Positions 1-8,991 of a stretch of DNA of 17,621 bases are shown piece by piece. Both the position numbers and the translations under genes were made by a program. A model generated the notes under the pieces. It saw only the letters and a list, made by a program, of their open reading frames with translations. It was not told where the DNA came from and did not search any database. This DNA is from Desulfobacula sp. (lineage in GTDB: Bacteria > Desulfobacterota > Desulfobacteria > Desulfobacterales > Desulfobacteraceae), in NCBI GenBank assembly GCA_027858355.1, contig JAQICW010000423.1:1-17621 (forward strand), read 5' to 3'. Each line of letters opens with the position of its first letter. Within the stretch, counting starts at the first letter, position 1.

Positions 1-131
1 CTCATATCCTGGAAAAGGAAGCCATAATAGATTACAATAAAGCTTTAGTGAAACTTTACCTGGCTGAAGGCAGCCTGCTGGAAAGACGGGGAGTACACAC
101 TGCCTCATTTCTGTCAGAACCTTTGCCCTGA
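1..131 (+). CDS. TolC-like outer membrane efflux protein, C-terminal end (partial)
   Basis: Only the last 42 codons are in the window, reading from base 3 and ending at TGA 129-131; the start lies upstream. The peptide runs HILEKEAIIDYNKALVKLY and goes on with a conserved stretch ending in LLERRGV. This resembles the last helical repeat of the outer membrane efflux protein (TolC/OEP) family, where a phrase like DYNxALxxLxxAxGxLLER is usual. Such proteins form the outer-membrane channel of RND efflux pumps or type I secretion systems. The inner membrane partners would be upstream and cannot be seen. A different coiled-coil protein is possible because so little is visible. The next gene starts 242 bases later, so this gene probably ends a separate upstream transcription unit. 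Confidence 0.6.
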   Translation, partial: HILEKEAIIDYNKALVKLYLAEGSLLERRGVHTASFLSEPLP

Positions 132-249
132 GCCATTTAAGATTTTATTCCAAACTCGATATATACTTAAATCCACTTATGTTCACCCTGGCGCTCGGCA
201 GAACTCACTTGCCAAAATCACACCAATGGTGTTATAAAACAAACCTGAT

Positions 250-279
250 TTGCAAATAAATTATGCAAGCTCATAAAAT
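250..279 (+). promoter_or_regulatory. Candidate sigma-70-type promoter for the carA-carB-purF cluster
   Basis: TTGCAA (250-255) and TAAAAT (274-279) are separated by 18 bases, matching 4/6 and 5/6 of the -35 and -10 consensus. Transcription would start near 286 and leave a leader of about 90 bases. This is a motif match in AT-rich DNA, so it is only suggestive. Confidence 0.3.
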
Positions 280-303
280 TATCCGAGTCTGGCCCGGATA
301 ATT
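277..303. repeat. Perfect 9-bp inverted repeat over the candidate -10 region (possible operator or leader hairpin)
   Basis: The arms AATTATCCG (277-285) and CGGATAATT (295-303) are exact reverse complements separated by nine bases. The left arm overlaps the candidate -10 box and the right arm lies just downstream of the predicted start. This fits a repressor operator; it could also fold as an RNA hairpin. No T tract follows, so it is not a typical terminator. Confidence 0.45.
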
Positions 304-373
304 AATATCTCAACTTTAGGAGTTGCCAGATTTGAGTTAATATGAATACCATGGTGAATAGGTGTAAATTTTT

Positions 374-1516
374 ATGAAAGCATTATTAGCCCTTGAAGAC
401 GGCAGAATTTTTCCTTGCAGAAGCTTTACAGGACCAGGTGAAGCAACTGGGGAGGTCGTGTTCAATACCAGCATGACCGGATACCAGGAAATCCTGACCG
501 ATCCTTCCTACTATGGTCAGATGGTTACCATGACCTATCCCTTAATCGGAAACTATGGCGTCTGTCCTGAAGACGTTGAATCTGATAAAATCCAGGTGGC
601 AGCATTGATTGTGAAAGAATACCAGGATTTTCCGAGCAATTTTCGATCTAAAGGAACCCTGGCAGATTATCTGATCAAAGGCCATATTCTGGGCATAGAA
701 GATCTGGACACAAGGGCTCTGACCCGGCATATTCGAAAATCAGGTGCCATGCGGGCCATAATATCCACCTCGGATTTCGATCCTGACTCTCTGATTCAAA
801 AGGCCAAACTGATTCCTTCCATGAAGGGAAGTGATCTTGTGGGCAAAGTTACCACAAAAAAACCCTATTTCTGGAGATATAACAAGCCAGCCTATATTGA
901 TATCAATAAATTGGAAGACCCTTTGATCTGGCGTTTTAAGGGCAAAAAACATTCTGTTGTCGCCCTTGATTTCGGCATTAAATACAATATTATCCGATGT
1001 CTTGAACGAGCCGGATGTGAAGTTCTTGTAGTTCCTGCAAAAACAGATGCCAATACCATAAAGCATTTAAACCCTGGCGGTATCTTTCTGTCCAATGGCC
1101 CAGGAGACCCTGAACCTGTGACCTATGCTGTTGACACCATAAAAGAACTTATAGGGTTTGTTCCCATATTCGGTATCTGTCTTGGCATGCAGCTTTTAGG
1201 CATTGCCATGGGCGGTAAAACCATGAAAATCAAATTCGGCCACAGGGGCGGTAATCAGCCCGTGAAAAACCTTTCAAACAACAAGGTTGAAATCACCTCA
1301 CAGAATCATGGTTTTGCAGTGGATTTAAATACCATTGGCAAAGATCATTGTGCCATGACCCATATTAACCTGAATGAAGATTCCCTCGAGGGTCTTAAAA
1401 ATGATGCCCTAAAGGCCTTTGCCGTACAATATCATCCAGAAGCTTCCCCAGGGCCCCATGATGCAGCCTATCTTTTTAACCAATTTGCAAAAGTGATTGA
1501 AAATGCCAAAGCGTGA
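374..1516 (+). CDS. carA: Carbamoyl-phosphate synthase small subunit (glutamine amidotransferase)
   Basis: CarA hydrolyses glutamine and channels ammonia to CarB for carbamoyl phosphate synthesis, the first step towards pyrimidines and arginine in the cytoplasm. The 380-residue protein has the usual CarA length. The N-terminal domain begins [13 protein letters not shown] and contains [17 protein letters not shown]. The C-terminal class I amidotransferase domain shows SNGPGDPE, then [10 protein letters not shown] with the nucleophile Cys269, and [10 protein letters not shown] with His354 and Glu356, which complete the catalytic triad at essentially the E. coli positions. The ATG at 374 is preceded by AGGTG nine bases upstream, and the N-terminus begins where family members usually begin. 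The stop codon lies inside the start of carB, so the subunits are probably translationally coupled. I see nothing degenerate in it. Confidence 0.97.
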   Translation: MKALLALEDGRIFPCRSFTGPGEATGEVVFNTSMTGYQEILTDPSYYGQMVTMTYPLIGNYGVCPEDVESDKIQVAALIVKEYQDFPSNFRSKGTLADYLIKGHILGIEDLDTRALTRHIRKSGAMRAIISTSDFDPDSLIQKAKLIPSMKGSDLVGKVTTKKPYFWRYNKPAYIDINKLEDPLIWRFKGKKHSVVALDFGIKYNIIRCLERAGCEVLVVPAKTDANTIKHLNPGGIFLSNGPGDPEPVTYAVDTIKELIGFVPIFGICLGMQLLGIAMGGKTMKIKFGHRGGNQPVKNLSNNKVEITSQNHGFAVDLNTIGKDHCAMTHINLNEDSLEGLKNDALKAFAVQYHPEASPGPHDAAYLFNQFAKVIENAKA

Positions 1517-4500
1517 AGACATTAAAAAAATCCTGATCATTGGTGCAGGCCCGATCATTATCAGCCAGGCCTGTGAGTTTGATTATTCAGGCACCCAGGC
1601 CTGTAAAGCCTTGAAAGAGGAAGGCTATGAAGTAATACTGATCAATTCAAACCCTGCCACCATCATGACCGACCCTGAAACTGCAGACAAGGTTTATATT
1701 GAGCCGGTAACCGTTGAAACCCTTATCAAGGTCATTGAAAAGGAAAGGCCGGATGCACTTTTACCCACCCTGGGCGGTCAGACCGCTTTGAACACAGCTA
1801 TTGAAGCTGCTAAAACAGGTGTCCTTGAAAAATATAATGTTGAGATGATCGGTGCGTCAGTTGATTCAATTAATAAAGCCGAAGACCGGGAGCTTTTCAG
1901 GAATGCCATGAACAAAATAGGCTTAAAAATTCCCAAAAGTGGTTTTGCCACCAATCTCCAGGAAGTTGAAGAGGTTTCAAAGCGCATTGGCTTTCCCATC
2001 ATTGTAAGACCAAGCTTCACCCTTGGCGGAACGGGCGGCGGGGTTGCCTATAATATGGAAGAGGTTGCCCTCCTTGCAAAGGCAGGCCTTGATGCCAGCA
2101 TCATCACCCAGGTCATGCTGGAAGAATCCGTTCTTGGCTGGAAAGAATATGAGCTGGAGGTTATGCGGGATCATGCAGATAATGTGGTTATCATCTGTTC
2201 CATTGAAAATATAGATGCCATGGGCGTTCACACAGGCGATTCGATCACTGTGGCCCCGATCCAGACCCTTTCTGACAAGGAATACCAGAAACTTCGAGAT
2301 GCTTCCATTGCCATTATGAGGGAGATCGGTGTGGACACTGGCGGATCAAATGTCCAGTTTGCTGTCATTCCTGAAAACGGGGATATTATTGTGGTGGAGA
2401 TGAACCCACGAGTGTCCAGAAGTTCAGCTCTCGCCTCCAAAGCCACGGGCTTTCCCATTGCAAAAATTGCGGCCAAGCTGGCTGTGGGGTACACCCTAGA
2501 TGAAATTCCCAATGATATCACAGGAAAAACCCTTGCCTGTTTTGAACCCTCCATTGATTATTGCGTGGTAAAAATCCCAAGATGGACCTTTGAAAAATTT
2601 CCCGAAGCAGAAGATGTTCTTACCACAGCCATGAAATCCGTGGGGGAAACCATGGCAATAGGCAGGACCTTTAAAGAAGCATTTCAAAAAGGAATTCGAT
2701 CCCTTGAAATAGGCAGGGCAGGGTTTGGTGGTGATGGAAAAGATCCGCTTCCCGGCAGTGTTGCTGGCAACGAATTAGAATACAAGCTTTCAACACCCAA
2801 TTCTCAACGTCTGGTCTACATAAAATATGCCATTGAGCACGGCATGCCCATTACCATGATCTATGAAATGACCGGGATTGACCCCTGGTTCCTCAACCAG
2901 ATGAAACAGATCGTGGAGCTTGAAAAACAGATAACTCTTGCCGGCAAAGATCTTCCCAGGGACCTCCTGGAAAAAGCAAAAAAATACGGGTTCTCGGATG
3001 TGCAACTGGCACACCTGACAAACCTCACTGCCAGGCAGATTGAACAGACACGAAAAGACCTTGGCATTGTACCGGTTTACAAACTTGTGGATACCTGTGC
3101 CGCAGAATTTCGGGCAGCCACCCCTTATTACTACTCCACCTATGAAACAGAATGCGAAGCAAGGGTATCGGATAAAAAAAAGGTCATCATCCTTGGCGGT
3201 GGACCCAATCGAATTGGCCAGGGCATTGAATTTGACTATTGCTGTGTTCATGCCTCTTTTGCTTTGAGAGAAGAGGGGGTGGAATCCATCATGGTCAACT
3301 CCAACCCTGAAACCGTTTCTACAGACTATGACACCTCGGACAAGCTATATTTTGAACCTTTAACCCTGGAAGATGTCCTTCACATTGTTGAAAAAGAAAA
3401 GCCCTATGGTGTCATCGTTCAATTTGGTGGGCAAACCCCTTTAAACCTTGCCACTGATCTTCAAAAAGCTGGGGTTCCCATCATAGGGACAAGTCCGGAA
3501 AGCATTGACCGGGCCGAAGACAGGGATCTATTCCAGGCAATGTTAGATAAACTTGGGTTGCGACAGCCTGAGAACGGTATTGCTTTCAGTTATAAAGAAG
3601 CAAGGAAAGTTGCAAGGGATATCGGGTATCCTGTAATGGTTCGTCCCTCTTTTGTCCTTGGTGGCCGTGCCATGAAAATTGTGTACGATGAAAGCGATCT
3701 TGAAGAATACTTTAATCTGGCTGTCCTGGCATCTCCTGACAAGCCCGTACTCATTGACAAATTCCTTGAAGAAGCCTTTGAACTGGATGTGGATGCCATC
3801 TCAGACGGTGAAAAAACCATTATCGGCGGTATGATGGAACATATTGAAGAAGCTGGAATCCATTCCGGGGACTCTGCCTGCGTGCTGCCGCCATACTCCA
3901 TTTCTCAAAAACACATTGATGAAATGACAGATGCCACCAAAGCCATTGCCAAAGAATTGAAGGTTAAAGGCTTAATGAACATCCAATTTGGTATCATGAA
4001 TGAAAACGTATATATTATAGAAGTCAACCCAAGGGCTTCAAGGACTATTCCCTTTGTATCCAAAGCCATTGGCATCCCCTTGGCCAAACTTGCAACAAAG
4101 ATCATGCTGGGAAAAACCCTTGATGAACTAGGACTGACTAAAGAGGTTATCCCGCCTTACTATTGTGTCAAAGAAGCGGTCATGCCCTTTGACCGGTTTG
4201 ATAATGTTGATCCAGTCTTAGGCCCTGAGATGAAATCCACGGGTGAAGTGATGGGAATTGATAAAGACCTTGGAGCTGCAGTGGCCAAAGCCCAGCTTGC
4301 AGCCGGACAAAGACTTCCCACCCAGGGCACGGTCTTTATCAGCGTTCAGGACAAGGATAAAATGGCTGCCCTGCCAGTTGCCAAAAGCTTTCATGAAATG
4401 GGATTCACCATCATGGCTACACGGGGGACCGCTATATTCCTTAAAGAGAATGATGTTTCCACAAAATTTGTCAAAAAAGTCTCTGCCGGCCGGCCCCATG

Positions 4501-4733
4501 TGGTGGATGCCGTGACAAACAACGAAATCCAGTTGATTTTAAACACAGGTGCATCAAGCCAGACCAAACGGGATGGATATGAAATACGGCGTGCGGCTAT
4601 TAAATATAAAATCCCCTATGCCACCACAACAGATGGTACAAGGGCCATTTGCAGTGCTATACAGGCCCTGAAAAAAGAAGGGCTATCTGTTAAACCCATT
4701 CAAGACTATCACCGGGAAAATAAGCATGGATAA
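1503..4733 (+). CDS. carB: Carbamoyl-phosphate synthase large subunit
   Basis: CarB makes carbamoyl phosphate from bicarbonate, two ATP and the ammonia delivered by CarA. From ATG 1503 the protein is 1076 residues, the normal length, and starts [18 protein letters not shown], as CarB usually does. A TTG six bases earlier (1497) is also in frame but would add two atypical residues. The two homologous ATP-grasp halves are visible, each opened by a glycine-rich element (GAGPI near residue 15; [15 protein letters not shown] near 560). Both have VRPSF phosphate-binding strands and EVNPR or EMNPR metal-binding motifs. The last ~140 residues form the MGS-like allosteric domain ([14 protein letters not shown]), the usual site for UMP and ornithine control. 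One oddity is IISQ where most homologues have VIGQ in the first glycine-rich loop. The gene overlaps carA by 14 nt and purF by 8 nt. Confidence 0.97.
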   Translation: MPKREDIKKILIIGAGPIIISQACEFDYSGTQACKALKEEGYEVILINSNPATIMTDPETADKVYIEPVTVETLIKVIEKERPDALLPTLGGQTALNTAIEAAKTGVLEKYNVEMIGASVDSINKAEDRELFRNAMNKIGLKIPKSGFATNLQEVEEVSKRIGFPIIVRPSFTLGGTGGGVAYNMEEVALLAKAGLDASIITQVMLEESVLGWKEYELEVMRDHADNVVIICSIENIDAMGVHTGDSITVAPIQTLSDKEYQKLRDASIAIMREIGVDTGGSNVQFAVIPENGDIIVVEMNPRVSRSSALASKATGFPIAKIAAKLAVGYTLDEIPNDITGKTLACFEPSIDYCVVKIPRWTFEKFPEAEDVLTTAMKSVGETMAIGRTFKEAFQKGIRSLEIGRAGFGGDGKDPLPGSVAGNELEYKLSTPNSQRLVYIKYAIEHGMPITMIYEMTGIDPWFLNQMKQIVELEKQITLAGKDLPRDLLEKAKKYGFSDVQLAHLTNLTARQIEQTRKDLGIVPVYKLVDTCAAEFRAATPYYYSTYETECEARVSDKKKVIILGGGPNRIGQGIEFDYCCVHASFALREEGVESIMVNSNPETVSTDYDTSDKLYFEPLTLEDVLHIVEKEKPYGVIVQFGGQTPLNLATDLQKAGVPIIGTSPESIDRAEDRDLFQAMLDKLGLRQPENGIAFSYKEARKVARDIGYPVMVRPSFVLGGRAMKIVYDESDLEEYFNLAVLASPDKPVLIDKFLEEAFELDVDAISDGEKTIIGGMMEHIEEAGIHSGDSACVLPPYSISQKHIDEMTDATKAIAKELKVKGLMNIQFGIMNENVYIIEVNPRASRTIPFVSKAIGIPLAKLATKIMLGKTLDELGLTKEVIPPYYCVKEAVMPFDRFDNVDPVLGPEMKSTGEVMGIDKDLGAAVAKAQLAAGQRLPTQGTVFISVQDKDKMAALPVAKSFHEMGFTIMATRGTAIFLKENDVSTKFVKKVSAGRPHVVDAVTNNEIQLILNTGASSQTKRDGYEIRRAAIKYKIPYATTTDGTRAICSAIQALKKEGLSVKPIQDYHRENKHG

Positions 4734-6153
4734 TTCAATGATTGAGAGTGAAAGACCTAAAGATGAATGTGGTGTATTTGGGCTGTATAGGCATACGGAA
4801 GCTGCAAAAATTACTTATTTTGGCCTTTATGCACTCCAGCACAGGGGCCAGGAAAGTGCCGGCATCTCTGTAAACCGGGGGGAAAATGATAAGATTTTCT
4901 CTCACAAGGGTATGGGGCTTGTTCCGGAAATCTTTAACATGGAGGATCTTGAAAGGATTGAAGGCGGTTCTGCCATCGGTCATGTCAGGTATTCCACCAC
5001 TGGGGATTCTGTGTTAACCAATGCCCAGCCCTTTGTTGTCAACCACAGGCACCGATCCTATGCCGTGGCCCATAATGGGAATCTTGTCAATGCCCATTTC
5101 CTTAAAGAAGAACTGGAGGAACAAGGCTCCATCTTCCAGACCACTATGGATTCAGAGGTCTTTCTCCATCTATTTATTAAAAACCTTATTAAAGGGGATG
5201 TTGAGAGTGCTGTTTTAAAGGCTGTTTCAAAAATTGAAGGGGCCTATTCCATGATCCTTTTAACCTGTAAGGGGGAAATCATAGGCATGAAAGACCCCAA
5301 TGGATTCAGACCTCTGGCCCTTGGAAAACTCAACGGTCATTATGTTCTGGCTTCTGAAACCTGCGCCTTTGATCTGATCCAGGCAGAATTCATCCGGGAA
5401 CTTGATCCAGGAGAGATCGTCATCATTAATGAAGACGGTATTAAAAGCATTAAACACCCCAAGGCTGCCAAACATAAATCCTTATGTATATTTGAATATA
5501 TTTACTTTGCCAGACCCGACTCCACCATTGATGGAAAAAACGTCTATGAAATGAGAAAAGCCCATGGCCGGCGGCTGGCCCAGGAAGCCCCTGTGGAAGC
5601 TGACCTTGTCATGCCATTCCCGGATTCAGGCAATTATGCAGCCATTGGATATGCCCGGGAATCGGGTATTCCCTTTGAAATGGGCATGATCCGGAACCAT
5701 TATGTGGGTCGAAGCTTTATCCAGCCTACGCAATCCATGCGTGATTTTACTGTCCGGGTAAAGCTCAATCCCGTTAGAGAGCTGATCAAAGGCAAAGATA
5801 TTATCATTATTGAAGATTCCATAATTCGCGGCACCACGGCAAAAACCCGTGTCAAGGCATTGCGGGAGCTTGGGGTAAAAAAAATCCATATGCGGGTCTC
5901 CTGCCCGCCCCACAGATTCCCCTGCTATTATGGTATTGATTTTTCTTCCAAAGGAGAACTGATTGCTGCCAAGAAATCCGGTGATGATCTTAGGGATTAC
6001 CTGGCTCTTGATTCTTTGCATTATCTTTCCATTGAAGGTATGATGGAAGCCGCGGGGGTAAAAAACCCGGATCAAAGTTTTTGCAAAGCCTGCTTTGACG
6101 GAGATTATCCTGTTCCTTTTGATCCGAAATTTACCAAACAGTGTATGGGATAG
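4726..6153 (+). CDS. purF: Amidophosphoribosyltransferase (glutamine PRPP amidotransferase)
   Basis: PurF catalyses the first committed step of purine synthesis, turning PRPP and glutamine into phosphoribosylamine. It is 475 residues with an N-terminal Ntn-hydrolase domain and a C-terminal phosphoribosyltransferase domain carrying the PRPP loop [13 protein letters not shown]. The catalytic cysteine is Cys15 in DECGVFGLY, so a short propeptide must be removed, as in the Bacillus subtilis enzyme. Cys254, Cys400, Cys453 and Cys456 (CKAC) line up with the four ligands of the B. subtilis [4Fe-4S] cluster, so this is the iron-sulfur, oxygen-labile type. ATG 4726 overlaps carB by 8 nt; ATG 4738 is an alternative that would leave a 10-residue propeptide. 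Its place right behind carAB joins pyrimidine and purine entry steps in one transcript. Confidence 0.96.
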   Translation: MDNSMIESERPKDECGVFGLYRHTEAAKITYFGLYALQHRGQESAGISVNRGENDKIFSHKGMGLVPEIFNMEDLERIEGGSAIGHVRYSTTGDSVLTNAQPFVVNHRHRSYAVAHNGNLVNAHFLKEELEEQGSIFQTTMDSEVFLHLFIKNLIKGDVESAVLKAVSKIEGAYSMILLTCKGEIIGMKDPNGFRPLALGKLNGHYVLASETCAFDLIQAEFIRELDPGEIVIINEDGIKSIKHPKAAKHKSLCIFEYIYFARPDSTIDGKNVYEMRKAHGRRLAQEAPVEADLVMPFPDSGNYAAIGYARESGIPFEMGMIRNHYVGRSFIQPTQSMRDFTVRVKLNPVRELIKGKDIIIIEDSIIRGTTAKTRVKALRELGVKKIHMRVSCPPHRFPCYYGIDFSSKGELIAAKKSGDDLRDYLALDSLHYLSIEGMMEAAGVKNPDQSFCKACFDGDYPVPFDPKFTKQCMG

Positions 6154-6154
6154 T

Positions 6155-7180
6155 ATGCTAAAACAAACAGTTACCTTTTCAAAAGATTCCTCTAATCTAT
6201 TTTTTCATATATTAACAAAGTGCAATCTTTCCTGTGCCCATTGCTATATTAATAAAGATCAACACGGGGATAACACCCTTGATATTGAATCCATACGGAA
6301 CTGGCTCGCTCTTTTTTCAAAGAGGCCTGATTTAAATAAAGGCGATTCAAATAAAGCCGGCCAGACCAATATCATTTTTTTAGGGGGTGAACCCACCCTT
6401 CATCCTGATCTTTCCCTGGCTGTCAAAGAGGCGAAACGTCTTGGGTTCAAATCCATCACAATAGATACCAACGGGTATTTATTTCATAATATCCTGGAAA
6501 AAATTTCCTGTGATGAGATTGACTTTTTTTCTTTTTCTCTGGATGGAGCCACAAGGCAGACCAATGATTCCATCAGAGGAGAGGGAAGCTATGATAAAGT
6601 AATGGAAGGTATCCAAAAAGCTTGCGCCAGAAACTTTTCCTGTTCCATGATCTATACTGTGTCAGATATTAATATTCATGAACTTGAGTTGATGCCAGAT
6701 TTGATTAAAAACCTTGGTATCAAACGCTTTTTTATCCAGGTGATTGGCTTAAGAGGCAAGTCCTCAAAAATGGATGGGAAACTTCAGGTATCAAAAGAAA
6801 CCTGGCTTAACATTATTCCAAAAGTCGCAGAAAAGATTGCTTCCCATGGCATTATGGTAACCTTTCCAAAGGTGTTTCTGAACAACAACGAACCTTTCCA
6901 ATGTGCTGGCAATGTGGCTGACAATTATTTTGTATTCCCCAATGGCAGGGTATACCAATGCCCCATTTGCGAAGATTCCCCTTTGCATTCCTATGAAATA
7001 AAAGGCGATCTATTAATAGCCACACCCAAAATTAATGAAAAAGACCTGTTCGGCCTCACCATCCCGGAAGGCTGCGTCATGAACAAAATTATTCAACCCC
7101 AGAACCTTTCTTACAACAAAAAAGGTGATCCTGAACATCAAATTGCATGCTGCATGCTCAAAAAAGAGATTTCCATTTAA
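6155..7180 (+). CDS. Radical SAM protein with partial SPASM-like cysteine motif, function unknown
   Basis: The ATG at 6155, one base after the purF stop, gives 341 residues; an upstream TTG at 6095 would run 59 nt into purF and is unlikely. Cys23, Cys27 and Cys30 form the CX3CX2C motif that holds the radical SAM [4Fe-4S] cluster, followed by Tyr as in many family members. FLGGEPTLHPDL supplies the GGE SAM-binding motif. The C-terminus has Cys250-X13-Gly-X4-Cys269-X2-Cys272, which matches the first half of a SPASM auxiliary-cluster motif. Further cysteines at 307, 332 and 333 may complete a shortened auxiliary site. SPASM-type enzymes often modify peptides or mature other proteins, but no precursor peptide is visible nearby. 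The tight link to purF suggests co-expression only. The substrate cannot be named from the sequence. Confidence 0.85.
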   Translation: MLKQTVTFSKDSSNLFFHILTKCNLSCAHCYINKDQHGDNTLDIESIRNWLALFSKRPDLNKGDSNKAGQTNIIFLGGEPTLHPDLSLAVKEAKRLGFKSITIDTNGYLFHNILEKISCDEIDFFSFSLDGATRQTNDSIRGEGSYDKVMEGIQKACARNFSCSMIYTVSDINIHELELMPDLIKNLGIKRFFIQVIGLRGKSSKMDGKLQVSKETWLNIIPKVAEKIASHGIMVTFPKVFLNNNEPFQCAGNVADNYFVFPNGRVYQCPICEDSPLHSYEIKGDLLIATPKINEKDLFGLTIPEGCVMNKIIQPQNLSYNKKGDPEHQIACCMLKKEISI

Positions 7181-7192
7181 AAGGGATAAACC

Positions 7193-7257
7193 GTGTCAAA
7201 AATAACGATCAGAAAAGCAACCATTGAAGATGCAGAACTGATCCTTTTAGCCAATTA
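7193..7257 (+). pseudogene. Truncated GNAT-family N-acetyltransferase (N-terminal stub)
   Basis: A GTG at 7193 follows the SD-like AAGGG at 7181-7185 by seven bases and reads VSKITIRKATIEDAELILLA. That is the typical first strand and helix of GNAT acetyltransferases (IRKAT-EDAE). After about residue 22 the frame enters the antisense of the helicase's Lys/Arg-rich tail, reads a meaningless Phe-rich peptide and stops at 7325-7327. The rest of the acetyltransferase (beta strands, the acetyl-CoA loop) is absent. The gene would have been the next member of the carAB-purF-radical SAM cluster, 12 bases after the radical SAM stop. Its intact RBS and start suggest a fairly recent truncation, perhaps by arrival of the helicase gene. 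The family call rests on about 20 residues. Confidence 0.55.
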
Positions 7258-8496
7258 CTTTGTCTTTTTTCGTTTTTTCCTATTCTTTTTTTCCCAGTCT
7301 TCCTGCTCTTTGATTAAATCCTGGTAACTTTCTGTCTCCTTGTCATAGGTGATGGTATCGTCATGCTCTTTTTTATTGATGGGAATCATTTCAATTTTTT
7401 TATTTAAAAAACCCTGGATTGCGTCAAGAAGTTCTTTTTCTTCTGTGCTGCAAAAGGATATGGCAATGCCTTTTTTAACACCTCTGCCTGTCCTTCCCAC
7501 CCTGTGGACATAATTTTCACTTTTTTCAGGAAGATCATAATTAATGACATAATGAACATCGGCAATATCAATGCCCCTGGCACTTACATCCGTGGCTATC
7601 AAAATATTCATTTCGCCTGATTTAAACCGGTTCATCACATCTGTTCTGTCCTTTTGATCTTTTTCCCCATGAATGGTTGCAGATTTAATATTACCTCTTT
7701 CAAGGGCTTTGGCCACCCGTTCCGCCCGGACCCGGGTTCTGACAAAAACAATAATCCGGGCTTCAGGGTTGTCATTGATAAATCTTCGTAAAAAAAAGCG
7801 TTTGTCATCCATTTCAACAAACATGACAAAATGGGATACATTTTTGGAAACGGGGTCGTCCGGAGAAATTTGAATCCTGATAGCAGAAGATTTTACCTGG
7901 GAAAAAGCAAGCTTTTTAATCTCCTTATTAATGGTTGCCGAAAAAAACAGGGTCTGGTGCTTTTGAAAAAGTTTTTTCTTTACAGCAGTGATATCCTTGA
8001 TAAATCCAAGATCCAGCATCTGGTCTGCTTCATCAAGAACAAGGGTGTCCACCTGTTTCAGGTTTATAACCCCCTGGCTGATCAAGTCAAACATTCGCCC
8101 GGGTGTTGCCACAAGCACATCAATGCCATCGCCAAGTTTTTTGATCTGGGGGTCCTGCTCAACCCCGCCATAAACTGCAAATGCCTTTGTCTTGGTGTGT
8201 TTTGAAAGTTGATCAAATACATTACCAATTTGGGTAGCCAGTTCCCGAGTAGGTACCATGACAATACACTTAATTCCCCAGGACTGCTTGGATTTTTTTG
8301 TCCTGTGGATCTTATCAATTATAGGGATGGCAAATGCCGCTGTTTTTCCTGTGCCTGTCTGAGCTATGGCCAGCACATCCTCTCCCTTCATAATGGAAGG
8401 AATGGCCTTAAACTGGATGTCAGTGGGTCGTTTAAATCCAAGATCGGATAAATTTCTCTTTATGCTTGATGATATATGGTATGTATCAAATTTCAT
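7255..8496 (-). CDS. DEAD-box ATP-dependent RNA helicase (RhlE-like)
   Basis: This 413-residue protein has all the expected DEAD-box motifs in order. They are the Q motif (GFKRPTDIQ, about residues 20-28), Walker A AQTGTGKT with Lys51, PTRELA, TPGR, DEAD, SAT, a motif IV region (IVFVRTRVRAE), TDVSARGIDI and HRVGRTGR. Family members unwind or remodel RNA in ribosome assembly, mRNA decay or cold adaptation. Length and the short basic tail (KKNRKKRKKTK) place it nearest RhlE/CshA-type helicases, but the subfamily is uncertain. The start ATG (complement of 8494-8496) has AGGGA a few bases upstream. It points against both neighbouring operons and ends exactly where the GNAT stub stops, so it may be an insertion into an older + strand cluster. 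No clear terminator lies between it and the radical SAM gene. Confidence 0.95.
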   Translation of the reverse strand: MKFDTYHISSSIKRNLSDLGFKRPTDIQFKAIPSIMKGEDVLAIAQTGTGKTAAFAIPIIDKIHRTKKSKQSWGIKCIVMVPTRELATQIGNVFDQLSKHTKTKAFAVYGGVEQDPQIKKLGDGIDVLVATPGRMFDLISQGVINLKQVDTLVLDEADQMLDLGFIKDITAVKKKLFQKHQTLFFSATINKEIKKLAFSQVKSSAIRIQISPDDPVSKNVSHFVMFVEMDDKRFFLRRFINDNPEARIIVFVRTRVRAERVAKALERGNIKSATIHGEKDQKDRTDVMNRFKSGEMNILIATDVSARGIDIADVHYVINYDLPEKSENYVHRVGRTGRGVKKGIAISFCSTEEKELLDAIQGFLNKKIEMIPINKKEHDDTITYDKETESYQDLIKEQEDWEKKNRKKRKKTK

Positions 8497-8729
8497 GGAA
8501 TCCCTATTATATTTCAGGTTAAAGACCTAAAATACATGGAAATTCTTTTAAATGCAATATCAGAACTTCCTAATCCTTGATAATTGCCTTGATCCGAATT
8601 CACCAGTTGGCTTTAATGAACTTGATGTTTTAAATCAGGATATTTTTATTTCCAAGAAATAGGGTATCTTCTTCCAAATAAGTAGTTTATTATATTGAGG
8701 TTATCCTCATTGCCCGTCAATATTTTTTC
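8497..8729. other. Divergent intergenic region upstream of the helicase and the cobalamin operon
   Basis: I see no supported gene here. A 36-codon frame (8552-8662, + strand, MQYQNFLILDNCLDPNSP and onward) lacks a ribosome binding site and resembles nothing I recognise; it may be chance or a remnant. A small 5-bp hairpin (TGAGG-TTAT-CCTCA, 8696-8709) has no T tract. The helicase promoter should lie here, but no good -35/-10 pair was found. Confidence 0.4.
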
Positions 8730-8758
8730 TTGACACATTCCTTTAATACGTCTATTTT
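8730..8758 (+). promoter_or_regulatory. Promoter of the cobalamin operon
   Basis: A perfect -35 box TTGACA (8730-8735) is followed by a 17-base spacer and TATTTT (8753-8758, 4/6 match to the -10 consensus). Transcription would start near 8765, just before P1 of the riboswitch, which is where the promoter of a riboswitch-led transcript should be. Confidence 0.65.
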
Positions 8759-8767
8759 AACAGATGT

Positions 8768-8931
8768 TTCAGGCGCTGCATATGTAGTTAAAAGGGAATC
8801 CTGTTAAAGTCAGGAGCGGACCCGCCGCTGTAACCGGGGATGAACGTCACATTTACCACTGTTAAATTAAGTTGTTTTAATGGGAAGGCGTGACAAGTAA
8901 CTAAATCCGGAAGTCAGAAAACCTGCCTGAA
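8768..8931 (+). ncRNA. Cobalamin riboswitch (AdoCbl/B12 aptamer)
   Basis: The conserved core is easy to read: TTAAAAGGGAATC (8788-8800), then AGGAGCGGACCCGCCGCTGTAA (8812-8832), CCACTG (8857-8861 area), GGGAAGG (8882-8888), and CGGAAGTCAGAAAACCTGCC (8908-8927), the B12-box side of the aptamer. TTCAGGC (8768-8774) pairs with GCCTGAA (8925-8931) to form P1. A 6-bp stem (TTGATC 8935-8940 with GATCAA 8965-8970) just downstream could be P13, whose GCGG-containing loop might pair with the CCGC of L5. The aptamer sits between the TTGACA promoter and a terminator ahead of cbiK. It should therefore switch off the whole cbiK-to-cbiG operon when cobalamin is plentiful. Confidence 0.93.
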
Positions 8932-8991
8932 TATTTGATCATGTTGCGTGCGCGGACTTGGGCAGATCAATAAAATGAGGATAAAAACGGT

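Larger units (their letters stand above)
132..373. other. Intergenic leader upstream of carA
   Basis: There is no convincing gene in this 242-base gap. It contains a 13-base palindrome (ACACCA-A-TGGTGT, 220-232), a candidate sigma-70-type promoter (250-279) and a 9-bp perfect inverted repeat (277-303). A Shine-Dalgarno-like AGGTG lies at 360-364, nine bases before the carA ATG. Two ATGs at 342 and 351 are not in frame with carA and open only short frames. No intrinsic terminator with a T tract for the upstream gene was seen. Confidence 0.6.

Noticed and set aside
1497..1502. TTG start for carB two codons upstream of the ATG
   Set aside because: Family members start MPKRxDI, which matches ATG 1503 exactly; the TTG only adds Met-Lys.
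7207..7243. GATCAG / CTGATC inverted repeat between the radical SAM gene and the helicase as a terminator
   Set aside because: The stem is 6 bp with a 25-base loop and no adequate T tract, and it lies within the GNAT-like coding remnant.
8506..8511. Perfect TATAAT on the - strand just upstream of the helicase start
   Set aside because: It lies only about 10 bases before the ATG, has no -35 partner, and would place the transcription start downstream of the apparent ribosome binding site.
8552..8662. 36-codon frame between the helicase and the riboswitch
   Set aside because: It has no Shine-Dalgarno sequence, no recognised homology and lies in AT-rich intergenic DNA; it could be a chance frame or an old remnant.
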